6,024 bases of DNA from contig RPPU01000305.1 of assembly GCA_003819975.1 (NCBI GenBank), positions 1 through 6,024 of the forward strand, read 5' to 3'. The notes below the pieces were generated by a model. It ran no database searches, was not told where the DNA came from, and was given only the letters and a program-made list of their open reading frames with translations. Within the stretch, counting starts at the first letter, position 1; each line of letters starts with the position of its first letter. A program made the position numbers and the translations under genes. Below are positions 1 through 5,463 of the stretch, one piece after another. Source of the DNA: Desulfobacteraceae bacterium. GTDB taxonomy: Bacteria; Desulfobacterota; DSM-4660; Desulfatiglandales; HGW-15.

Positions 1-462
1 AACCATGGACAAATATAAAGCAGTCAGGGTGATTTTGGAATCAAGCATGCCGAGCCGGCTGACCATCAAATAGAGCGGAATCACCAATACGACCGAGGGT
101 ACCATAAAAGTAAAAAGAATCAGGTACATCAGCTTTTCTTTAAAGACGAATTTGAGGCGGGCAAAAGCATAGGAAGCCAGCAGGCCTACGATCAGGGAAA
201 CCAGGGTGACAATGCCGCAGACGATCAGGCTGTTAAACATGGCGATTTTGAACGCATAGGCAATATCGTTATTGGGATTGGTGAAAATGTCGATGTAACG
301 CTGAAACGTGACCGCCGGCGGAATCCATTTCAAGGGTACCGAGATCAAGTCTCTATGATAAGAAATGCTGGTGACAAACATCCAGGCAATGGGCGCCAGG
401 GTGAACAACAATACCAGGATAGCAAAAGAATATTGAACCACGGGCATGGTTTTGTTTTTCAT
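1..462 (-). CDS. Carbohydrate ABC transporter permease, MalG type (partial, C-terminus off the left edge)
   Basis: Inner-membrane subunit of a sugar-type ABC importer (binding-protein-dependent transport permease family), expected to pair with the MalF-type permease encoded just upstream. The first 154 residues are visible, starting MKNKTMPVVQYSFAILVLLF; family members are usually about 270-280 residues, so roughly the last 120 are missing, including the EAA loop that docks on the ATPase. Hydrophobic segments lie at about residues 11-31, 78-100 and 111-134, with the long periplasmic stretch after the first segment (about 32-70) and the FNSL start of the permease core typical of MalG-like proteins. 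The start codon (460-462) overlaps the stop codon of the upstream permease in an ATGA arrangement, which suggests translational coupling. A GGGGTGA ribosome site lies at 470-476 inside the upstream gene. The family is certain; the substrate is not determinable. Confidence 0.93.
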   Translation of the reverse strand, partial: MKNKTMPVVQYSFAILVLLFTLAPIAWMFVTSISYHRDLISVPLKWIPPAVTFQRYIDIFTNPNNDIAYAFKIAMFNSLIVCGIVTLVSLIVGLLASYAFARLKFVFKEKLMYLILFTFMVPSVVLVIPLYLMVSRLGMLDSKITLTALYLSMV

Positions 463-1361
463 GAAAGGGTCACCCCGCGTTGTTTCATGATGCGCACATA
501 GAGCACGCTGAAAATCAGGACCATCACGGCGATCAAATAGGAAATTGAAGCCGAAATGGAATATTGCAGGTTTGAAAAGGCCTTTAAGTAGGCTTCGTAG
601 GTTAAAACCATGGTGCCGTTGGCCGGGCCGCCGCCGGTCAGCACATAAAAAATATCAAAAGCTTTGAATTTCTCCACGGTGCGCATGACCACTACCACGG
701 AAAGAGCCGGAACCAGAAAGGGCAAAGTAATATGAAAAAAACGCCGGATGGCGCCGGCGCCGTCCACCTTGGCGGCGTCATAAAGCGATTCATCGATGAA
801 TTGCAGCGCTGCCAGGAAGAAGATCACGGCCAGAGGCGTCATTTTCCAGATATCGGCCAGGATCACCATGTTCATGGCCAGAAAAGGTTCGCTCAGCCAT
901 TGGCGGTATTCCGGAATAATGTGCAGTTGGGTAAGCAAGGCGTTTAAGACGCCGTATTGGGAATTGTAAATCCATTTCCAAAGGCTGGCGGTTACAATGC
1001 CGGGCACGGCCCAGGGAATGATGAAAATGACTCTTAAAAAACTCACGCCGAAGAATTTAGCGTTCAAAAGCAGGGCGATCAAGAGACCGAGCACGGTTTC
1101 AATTGCCAGGGATACAATGGTAAAATAAAGTGTTCTGGTGAGAGACTGCCAGAACCAGGCCGAGCCCAAGACTTTGATGTAGTTGTTCAAGCCGACGAAC
1201 TTGCCCACATCCGCGGAAATCAGTTCCATGTTTTTCAGACTGTAAATAAAAGTCGTGACCAGGGGAAAGATCACCACTCCGAAAATGATCAACGCAGCCG
1301 GCGCAATAATCAGCCACGCAAAACGTTGTTCCGAGAGTATGGGTTTTTTGAAATCAGCCAT
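459..1361 (-). CDS. Carbohydrate ABC transporter permease, MalF/UgpA type
   Basis: Complete 300-residue inner-membrane permease, the usual size for short MalF-like proteins that lack the large periplasmic insert of E. coli MalF. Hydrophobic segments are at about residues 13-35, 75-100, 108-128, 160-186, 213-227 and 268-292, fitting six membrane spans. The cytoplasmic EAA loop that contacts the ATPase is clear: DAAKVDG at 195-201, followed by ITLP at 211-214. A GGGPANGT segment near 243-250 is also common in this family. The start at 1359-1361 (MADFKKPILS) places the first membrane span at a normal distance. Only a weak GAG ribosome site is visible six bases upstream, so initiation may be modest or coupled. 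The gene is separated from the binding-protein gene by 176 bp containing an inverted repeat and overlaps the next permease gene by 4 bp. No separate promoter is convincing, so it is probably expressed by readthrough from upstream. Confidence 0.96.
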   Translation of the reverse strand: MADFKKPILSEQRFAWLIIAPAALIIFGVVIFPLVTTFIYSLKNMELISADVGKFVGLNNYIKVLGSAWFWQSLTRTLYFTIVSLAIETVLGLLIALLLNAKFFGVSFLRVIFIIPWAVPGIVTASLWKWIYNSQYGVLNALLTQLHIIPEYRQWLSEPFLAMNMVILADIWKMTPLAVIFFLAALQFIDESLYDAAKVDGAGAIRRFFHITLPFLVPALSVVVVMRTVEKFKAFDIFYVLTGGGPANGTMVLTYEAYLKAFSNLQYSISASISYLIAVMVLIFSVLYVRIMKQRGVTLS

Positions 1362-1380
1362 TAAAAACTCAAGGTCAATA

Positions 1381-1404
1381 GGCTGAAGGGATTAAGGCTG
1401 TAGG
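1381..1404. repeat. Short imperfect direct repeat
   Basis: GGCTGAAGG (1381-1389) and GGCTGTAGG (1396-1404) differ at one position and lie 15 bp apart, just upstream of the MalF-type permease gene. This could be a remnant of a degenerate tandem repeat or chance. No function is assigned. Confidence 0.3.
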
Positions 1405-1472
1405 AAAGAATCATTTCACGATTTCCGCCCACCGCCAAATCACCTGAGCCGTTGGAAATTCATTCCGTTAAG

Positions 1473-1528
1473 CAGGTTCACGGTTCCTGTTTTTTAACCG
1501 TGAACGTTGAACCGTGAACCTGGAACCT
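1473..1528. repeat. Inverted/tandem repeat of a 14-bp unit between the binding-protein and permease genes (REP-like hairpin)
   Basis: Two perfect 14-nt arms, CAGGTTCACGGTTC at 1473-1486 and its complement at 1509-1522, enclose 22 nt, so the operon transcript can fold into a stable stem. An alternative inner pairing uses AACCGTGAAC at 1496-1505. Read on the plus strand, the right half is a 14-bp tandem repeat: CCGTGAACGTTGAA at 1498-1511, then CCGTGAACCTGGAA at 1512-1525. The stem starts about 15 nt past the binding-protein stop codon. No run of U follows it closely, so it is not a classical terminator. The position suggests an mRNA-stabilising or attenuating role, which is inference. Related units occur at 5201-5230 and 5408-5448. 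Confidence 0.8.
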
Positions 1529-1537
1529 TTCTTGTTT

Positions 1538-2788
1538 TTACTTCTGCTTCGCCAACTCGGCCGCTTTGGCCTGAACCTCGGTCAGAGCCGCTTCGCCGGT
1601 TTTTTTGCCCAGGAGCGCTTCCTGGATCTTCACCTGGAGTTCGGTGGAGAATTCGCTGTAATAAGGCACCTGGGGACGGTTGACCAGGTAATTGTATTGT
1701 TCCTTGGCAATGGCCACTACATCCGGGTTCACGGCCACTACATCCTTGTCTTCATAAAGGGATTTCCAGACCGGTAAGGCGTTTTTCGGATATTTTTTCT
1801 GAAAATCCTTGGAGGCCATGTACTGAATATATTTCCAGGCTGCTTCGGATTGTTTGGAGCCGGCGGAAATAGCCAAGGGTTGGCCGCCGTTCACGGTCGC
1901 GCTTTTGATTGAGCCGGTGCCGGGAATCAAAGCGATGCCGATATCGTTGACCACTTTCGATTTTTCCGGGTTCTTGGCGCTGTCGTACATATAGGTCCAG
2001 TTCAAGGCAAAGGCGGCATCGCCGTTTTGGAAAGTGGCCAGCACATCGTCTTCCTTGAACTCAATGGACTTGGGGTTGGAAATGCCGTCTTTGAGGGAGT
2101 TGACCATGAAATCCAGGGCTTTCTTGTTGCCCTCGGCGGTCAGGGTCGGATTGCCGTCTTTGTCGAACATGGCGCCGCCGAAAGCCGCGGACAGAATCGT
2201 GTAATCGCAGGTCAAGCATTCGGCCTGCATCCAGCTCCAGGCGATCGGATATTGGACGATCTTTTTTTCCTTAAGCACCTTGGCCTGAGCCAGGAGTTCG
2301 TCCCAGGTTTTGGGCGGGTTGTCGAAGCCGGCGTCTTTGAGCATTTTTTTATTATAAAAGAAGTATTTGCAATCGTTCAACCAAGGCATGCCGTAGAGCT
2401 TATCCTTGTACACGCAAGCCTGGATCGCGCCTTCAAAAATATCTTTTTTGTCCGCATCGGATAAAGCCGGGGCTTCTTTGACGATATTGGCCTGGGCGAA
2501 CTTGGCCGTAAAAGGCGCATCGCTCAAAACCACGTCATAGCTGCCGGCTTGGGCCGAGGTGATGATCTTTTTTTCCAGTTCTTCATAAGCCACGAACGTA
2601 AGCGCGACCTTGATGCCGGGGTTGTTTTTCTCAAATTCGGCGGTGCCGGCCTTGATGTCGTCTTCGCTGTAACCGGCCTGTTTCATGAACAGGGCGTTTA
2701 AGGTGGTGGGTTCTTTGGAACAACCGACCAAAGCCAATAATACCGCTAAAATCGTGAGCCCAATAAAAATTTTACCTGATGTTTTCAT
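1538..2788 (-). CDS. Extracellular solute-binding lipoprotein, sugar ABC transporter (family 1)
   Basis: Substrate-capturing subunit of the importer, anchored to a membrane by a lipid and feeding the two permeases. It has 416 residues, usual for the family. Residues 1-23 form a lipoprotein signal: MKTSGK, a hydrophobic core, and the lipobox LVGC with the lipidated cysteine at 23. The mature protein shows family-1 landmarks: FEKNNPGIKV (52-61), SYDVVLSDAP (83-92), LYGMPWLNDCKYFFYNKKML (131-150), TWDELLAQAK (161-170), FQNGDAAFALNWTYMY (253-268) and GGQPLAISAGSKQ (301-313). Aromatic residues in AWSWMQAE (183-190) and NWTYMY are candidates for stacking on a sugar ring. Four further cysteines (125, 140, 191, 194), two of them as CLTC, are unusual. 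The start at 2786-2788 is chosen because the signal peptide begins there and AGGAGG precedes it by six bases; an in-frame GTG at 2854 is rejected. The substrate is unknown. Confidence 0.95.
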   Translation of the reverse strand: MKTSGKIFIGLTILAVLLALVGCSKEPTTLNALFMKQAGYSEDDIKAGTAEFEKNNPGIKVALTFVAYEELEKKIITSAQAGSYDVVLSDAPFTAKFAQANIVKEAPALSDADKKDIFEGAIQACVYKDKLYGMPWLNDCKYFFYNKKMLKDAGFDNPPKTWDELLAQAKVLKEKKIVQYPIAWSWMQAECLTCDYTILSAAFGGAMFDKDGNPTLTAEGNKKALDFMVNSLKDGISNPKSIEFKEDDVLATFQNGDAAFALNWTYMYDSAKNPEKSKVVNDIGIALIPGTGSIKSATVNGGQPLAISAGSKQSEAAWKYIQYMASKDFQKKYPKNALPVWKSLYEDKDVVAVNPDVVAIAKEQYNYLVNRPQVPYYSEFSTELQVKIQEALLGKKTGEAALTEVQAKAAELAKQK

Positions 2789-2794
2789 TTTTCT

Positions 2795-2800
2795 CCTCCT
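2795..2800 (-). promoter_or_regulatory. Ribosome binding site of the binding-protein gene
   Basis: A full AGGAGG Shine-Dalgarno sequence ends six bases before the ATG at 2788-2786. It is the strongest ribosome site in the window, in keeping with the need for excess binding protein over permease, and it decides the start against the upstream in-frame GTG at 2854. Confidence 0.9.
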
Positions 2801-2842
2801 TTTTGATGTTTCCGTTAAAAATGAATCGTTACACATGACCGT

Positions 2843-2870
2843 GTAGAGACGCACGGCCGTGCGTCTCTAC
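2843..2870. repeat. Perfect 28-bp palindrome overlapping the ATPase stop codon
   Basis: The half-site GTAGAGACGCACGG (2843-2856) is followed at once by its exact complement (2857-2870). In RNA it would fold as a 12-bp stem with a GGCC loop. The TAG stop of the ATPase gene (2867-2869) is supplied by the edge of the palindrome, and the other edge lies about 40 bp from the ribosome site of the binding-protein gene. Short palindromes of this style are dispersed in many bacterial genomes, so it is probably an interspersed REP-like element that settled at the gene end (inference). The next T-run on the transcript is only five long and more than 20 nt downstream, so a terminator is unlikely. Confidence 0.85.
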
Positions 2871-3967
2871 GGGTTTTGGATTCTCTCCTCGCTTTGCCTA
2901 TCGAAAAACTTCATTTTATTCGGGTCCGGTCGCAGTCGAACGATCCGGCCGATTTTAAATTCCCATTTGGGAGCCACTCGGGCAATCAACGCATGAGATC
3001 CGATGCCGACATGCAGATGAATCTCGGCGCCCAGAGGTTCGATGACTCGCACTTCGGCTTTGATCGGGAAAGAACCGGCCGAGTCCGGTTGATATTCAAG
3101 ATCTTCAGGCCGGATGCCGACTAGGACTTTCCGGCCGATATGAGACTGCAGGCTGGTTGACTTTTCATGTGGAATTTCAATTTGGAATTCTTCGGCAACG
3201 GCGAGCAATTTGCCGGCTTGGCTTTTGATTTCCATGGGTATCATATTGATCGGCGGCGAACCGATAAAACCGGCCACAAATTTGTTTTTGGGGTCATTAT
3301 AAAGTTCCAGGGGCGCGCCGATCTGCTGCACATTCCCATCTTTCAAAATCACGATACGGTCGCCCATGGTCATGGCTTCGACCTGATCGTGGGTAACATA
3401 AATCATTGTTGCTTGCAGCCGGGTATGCAAGGCGGAGATTTCCGCGCGCATCTGCACCCGCAATTTGGCGTCGAGATTGGAAAGCGGTTCGTCGAACAGA
3501 AAGACCTTGGGTTTGCGCACAATGGCTCGGCCGACCGCTACGCGCTGGCGCTGGCCGCCCGAGAGGGCCAAGGGCCGGCGTTCCAGCAGGCTTTCGATAT
3601 TCAGGATTTGCGCCGCTTCCATGACCCGGTTGCGGATTTCTTCTTTGGAATGCTTCCTGATCTTGAGGCCGAAGGACATGTTTTGATACACGGTCATGTG
3701 CGGATAGAGGGCGTAGTTTTGGAAGACCATGGCGATATCGCGGTTTTTGGGCGGAATGTCGTTCATTAAATGGCCGTCGATAGACAGTTCGCCGGAGGTG
3801 ATCTCTTCCAAACCGGCGATCATGCGCAAAAGCGTCGTTTTTCCGCAACCGGACGGGCCGACCAGAATCACGAATTCCTTGTCCCGGATCGTAATGGTAA
3901 CTTGATTGACCGCTTTGACATTACCCGGGTAGATCTTTGAGATATTTTTTAATTCCACATTTGCCAT
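2867..3967 (-). CDS. Sugar ABC transporter ATP-binding protein, MalK/UgpC/MsmX type
   Basis: Cytoplasmic ATPase that powers the importer, 366 residues, full length for the MalK-like class. All nucleotide-binding motifs are present: Walker A GPSGCGKT (37-44), Q-loop VFQNYALYPH (81-90), signature LSGGQRQR (135-142), Walker B VFLFDEP (155-161), D-loop SNLD (163-166) and the switch histidine in YVTHDQ (190-195, His193). The C-terminal half is the TOBE/OB regulatory domain typical of MalK, with GSPPINMI (236-243) and VGIRPEDL (283-290). It follows the ROK gene by 20 bp and has an AAGGA ribosome site at 3974-3978, so the two are almost certainly co-transcribed. The last codons run into a palindromic repeat that provides the stop codon, so the extreme C-terminus may have been changed by insertion, but no motif is lost. 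It could serve other permeases, as MsmX does; its place inside the operon argues for a dedicated role. Confidence 0.97.
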   Translation of the reverse strand: MANVELKNISKIYPGNVKAVNQVTITIRDKEFVILVGPSGCGKTTLLRMIAGLEEITSGELSIDGHLMNDIPPKNRDIAMVFQNYALYPHMTVYQNMSFGLKIRKHSKEEIRNRVMEAAQILNIESLLERRPLALSGGQRQRVAVGRAIVRKPKVFLFDEPLSNLDAKLRVQMRAEISALHTRLQATMIYVTHDQVEAMTMGDRIVILKDGNVQQIGAPLELYNDPKNKFVAGFIGSPPINMIPMEIKSQAGKLLAVAEEFQIEIPHEKSTSLQSHIGRKVLVGIRPEDLEYQPDSAGSFPIKAEVRVIEPLGAEIHLHVGIGSHALIARVAPKWEFKIGRIVRLRPDPNKMKFFDRQSEERIQNP

Positions 3968-3987
3968 GGTTTATCCTTATCGGATTT

Positions 3988-5109
3988 TTAAACTCCGACC
4001 CCTTTGACCAATTGTAATTTCGAAGAGATATTCGCTACGCACATATTGACGATGCCGAAGATGCCGGAGTTTTGGCTCGGATCGTTCAGGAAAACCGGCA
4101 GATGTTCCCGATGGAACAGAGCCGCGAGTTTGGCTTCCAGCGCGGATATGAACGCCGCATCGATGATCTCGCATTTCAGCGCGATCACTTCGGGGTTTAA
4201 GATGCAAATCAAATTATTGAGACTGAAGGCCAGAAGATCGAGCAATTTATCTTTTTGCCTGCTTTTTTCTTCTGCGGTCGGCGCCTGCTTGATTTCCTGA
4301 ATTAAAGCACAGATTTTTTGCTCCAATAACCCTTTGGCTTTGACCGACTCGACTTGGTCTTCCAGCGGTTTTTCTACGATCAGATAACCGATCTCGCCGG
4401 CAAAACCTTTGAACCCTTTATGTAATTTTTTGTTGATGATGATTCCGGAACCGACGCCTTTGCCGAGATAAATATAAACCAGGTCATGGTATTGCTGTTT
4501 CAATTCGTTTTGATAAAAACCGACGGTCAAGAGATTGACGTCATTGTCGATGAAAGTGGGGATCCCGTATTTGGCTTCTATATGCTCTTTTAGATTCAGG
4601 CTTTCCCATTCCGGAATATCCGGGATATTGGAAAGGGTCTGATCTTTTTTAACCACGCTGGGCATGCCGATGCCGATGGCTTTGGCATTGTTGCCGGCCT
4701 GAACCAGCAGGTCGTCGATGGCCCGGAAGGTGCTTTCCAAAGCAGAGGCTTTTGTGGAAGTGTCCACCGGCATGAAGCATTGATAAATCATGTCGCCGAC
4801 GGCATTTACGACCGCACAATTATAGGAATCCGCATCATCCCGGAAATAGAGCGCCAGAATATAACCCAGATTTTCATTGATCACATAGAATTGGGCTTTG
4901 CGGCCTATGCCGGTGCTGGAGACATCCGCGACTTTGATGCGGTCGTTTTTTCGCAGCGCGTCCACGATCTTATTGACCGTGGGCAGGCTTAAGCTGGTGA
5001 TTTTGGCCAGTTCGGGTTTTGAAATCGGACCATTTTCCGCAATGATTTCTTCAATAATATCGATATTTACTTTTTTAATGGAGTGAGGTTGGCCGATTAT
5101 TTGGGTCAT
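3988..5109 (-). CDS. ROK-family transcriptional regulator (NagC/XylR/Mlc-like)
   Basis: Probable sugar-responsive DNA-binding regulator, 373 residues, first gene of the transport operon. Residues about 14-60 form a winged helix-turn-helix (ISKPELAKITSLSLPTVNKI at 29-48, recognition helix about 41-52), followed by IGRKAQFYVIN (68-78), a linker typical of ROK regulators. The sugar-kinase-like domain follows: GIGMPSVV (146-153), FIDNDVN (186-192, Asp190 matching the kinase catalytic position), YIYLGKGVGSGIII (212-225) and GFKGFAGEIGYLIV (232-245). The N-terminal phosphate-loop consensus is absent, as expected for a regulator. Oddly, the GEIGH histidine is a tyrosine (Tyr241), and the CxCGxxGC zinc cluster that normally follows is absent. 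The start at 5107-5109 has a weak AGG eight bases upstream. It likely represses its own promoter through the inverted repeat at 5118-5159 (inference). The effector is unknown. Confidence 0.95.
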   Translation of the reverse strand: MTQIIGQPHSIKKVNIDIIEEIIAENGPISKPELAKITSLSLPTVNKIVDALRKNDRIKVADVSSTGIGRKAQFYVINENLGYILALYFRDDADSYNCAVVNAVGDMIYQCFMPVDTSTKASALESTFRAIDDLLVQAGNNAKAIGIGMPSVVKKDQTLSNIPDIPEWESLNLKEHIEAKYGIPTFIDNDVNLLTVGFYQNELKQQYHDLVYIYLGKGVGSGIIINKKLHKGFKGFAGEIGYLIVEKPLEDQVESVKAKGLLEQKICALIQEIKQAPTAEEKSRQKDKLLDLLAFSLNNLICILNPEVIALKCEIIDAAFISALEAKLAALFHREHLPVFLNDPSQNSGIFGIVNMCVANISSKLQLVKGVGV

Positions 5110-5117
5110 GAATCTTG

Positions 5118-5159
5118 CCTATCTAATTAATTAACAAAGTTTATTAATTAATAGATAGG
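5118..5159. promoter_or_regulatory. Long AT-rich inverted repeat, likely operator of the ROK regulator
   Basis: The left arm CCTATCTAATTAATTAA (5118-5134) and right arm TTAATTAATAGATAGG (5144-5159) are complementary except for one extra base, around a 9-nt centre. The element covers the predicted -10 box, the start point and much of the leader of the ROK operon, ending 8 bp before the start codon. ROK regulators of the NagC/Mlc/XylR group are known to bind long AT-rich palindromes, so autorepression relieved by a sugar is the natural reading. Which protein binds is inference. Confidence 0.75.
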
Positions 5160-5176
5160 TCTTAATTAATTGTCAA
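5148..5176 (-). promoter_or_regulatory. Sigma70-type promoter for the ROK-ABC transporter operon
   Basis: On the minus strand a perfect TTGACA (5176-5171) is followed by a 17-bp spacer and TATTAA (5153-5148), which matches the -10 consensus at four of six positions. Transcription would start near 5141, giving a leader of about 32 nt before the ROK start codon at 5109. The -10 box lies within the inverted repeat at 5118-5159, so a bound repressor would block polymerase. No other promoter of this quality is visible on the minus strand in the window. Confidence 0.75.
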
Positions 5177-5200
5177 GAGGTTTTGTCGGAATTACTTAAG

Positions 5201-5230
5201 TTCCAAGTTCACGGTTCACAGTTTAAGGTT
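5201..5230 (-). repeat. Degenerate 14-bp tandem repeat, two units
   Basis: Plus-strand units TTCCAAGTTCACGG (5201-5214) and TTCACAGTTTAAGG (5215-5228) are, on the minus strand, two copies of the CCGTGAAC-NNN-GAA unit seen at 1498-1525 and 5411-5448. The cluster lies just upstream of the ROK promoter. Its orientation is opposite to that of the cluster at 5408-5448. Function unknown. Confidence 0.75.
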
Positions 5231-5447
5231 AGAGAGATAGAAAAGAAAAAAGATGAGGGGTGATAAGATCTGGAGTGCAGCGACAAGGGCAGGTGTCATC
5301 GAGTGACACATCCGCGCATTCCAAAGAATGAAAAAAAGTGACACCTTTAATCAGGACATGGTCGATTGGTTATCGGTATAAAAAAAATATGAAACAACGT
5401 AAAAAACCAACCGTGAACTTTGAACCGTGAACTGTGAACCGTGAACT
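5206..5447. mobile_element. Possible MITE-like 242-bp unit bounded by 25-bp inverted repeats
   Basis: Positions 5206-5230 and 5423-5447 are inverted copies matching at 23 of 25 positions, including an uninterrupted 18-bp match. The interior (5231-5422) has no gene: the longest ATG frames seen are under 20 codons. It holds a small hairpin and a third related arm at 5291-5346, A-rich runs, and no transposase trace that I can recognise. I see no target-site duplication next to the ends. The two ends may simply be two separate clusters of the same tandem repeat in opposite orientation, so the mobile reading is tentative. Confidence 0.35.
5291..5346. repeat. Small inverted repeats based on AGGTGTCA
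   Basis: GTGTCA (5293-5298) and TGACAC (5304-5309) form a 6-bp stem with a 5-nt loop. A further TGACACCT at 5339-5346 is the exact complement of AGGTGTCA at 5291-5298. Between them CATTC (5317-5321) pairs with GAATG (5326-5330), followed by seven A residues. They lie in the gene-free gap between iadA and the ROK gene. They resemble nested short inverted repeats at the ends of decayed elements; function unknown. Confidence 0.55.
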
Positions 5448-5448
5448 C
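5408..5448 (+). repeat. 14-bp tandem repeat, about 2.7 units
   Basis: CCGTGAACTTTGAA (5411-5424), CCGTGAACTGTGAA (5425-5438) and the partial unit CCGTGAACTC (5439-5448) differ only at one position over the shared length, and AACCAACC leads in. It begins about 15 bp past the iadA stop codon on the transcript, the same distance as the related element after the binding-protein gene. The transcript shows no stem followed by U residues here, so I do not call it a terminator. Confidence 0.85.
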
Positions 5449-5463
5449 CTGAGCCTGCTTGGC

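Noticed and set aside
1400..1428. Possible promoter for the permease genes (minus strand TTGGCG, 17 bp, AATGAT)
   Set aside because: Each box matches the consensus at only four of six positions, and the genes are well explained by readthrough from upstream.
2786..2854. Upstream in-frame start (GTG at 2854) for the binding-protein gene, adding 22 residues
   Set aside because: The added residues are charged and precede a complete lipoprotein signal; AGGAGG fits the ATG at 2788, and the GTG lies in the palindrome.
2843..2870. Intrinsic terminator between the ATPase and binding-protein genes
   Set aside because: The stem is strong but not followed closely by a U run, and termination here would cut off the rest of the operon.
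3167..3769. 200-codon open frame on the plus strand inside the ATPase gene
   Set aside because: It lies wholly antisense to a gene with all ABC motifs, has a His/Phe/Gly-rich shadow composition and no recognisable domain. The same applies to other plus-strand frames over the minus-strand genes.
5317..5337. Rho-independent terminator (CATTC/GAATG stem with a seven-base A run)
   Set aside because: The stem is only 5 bp and AT-rich; on the minus strand, where the genes lie, the T run comes before the stem, not after it.
5408..5448. CRISPR array
   Set aside because: The units are 14 bp and contiguous with no spacers, and no cas gene is near.
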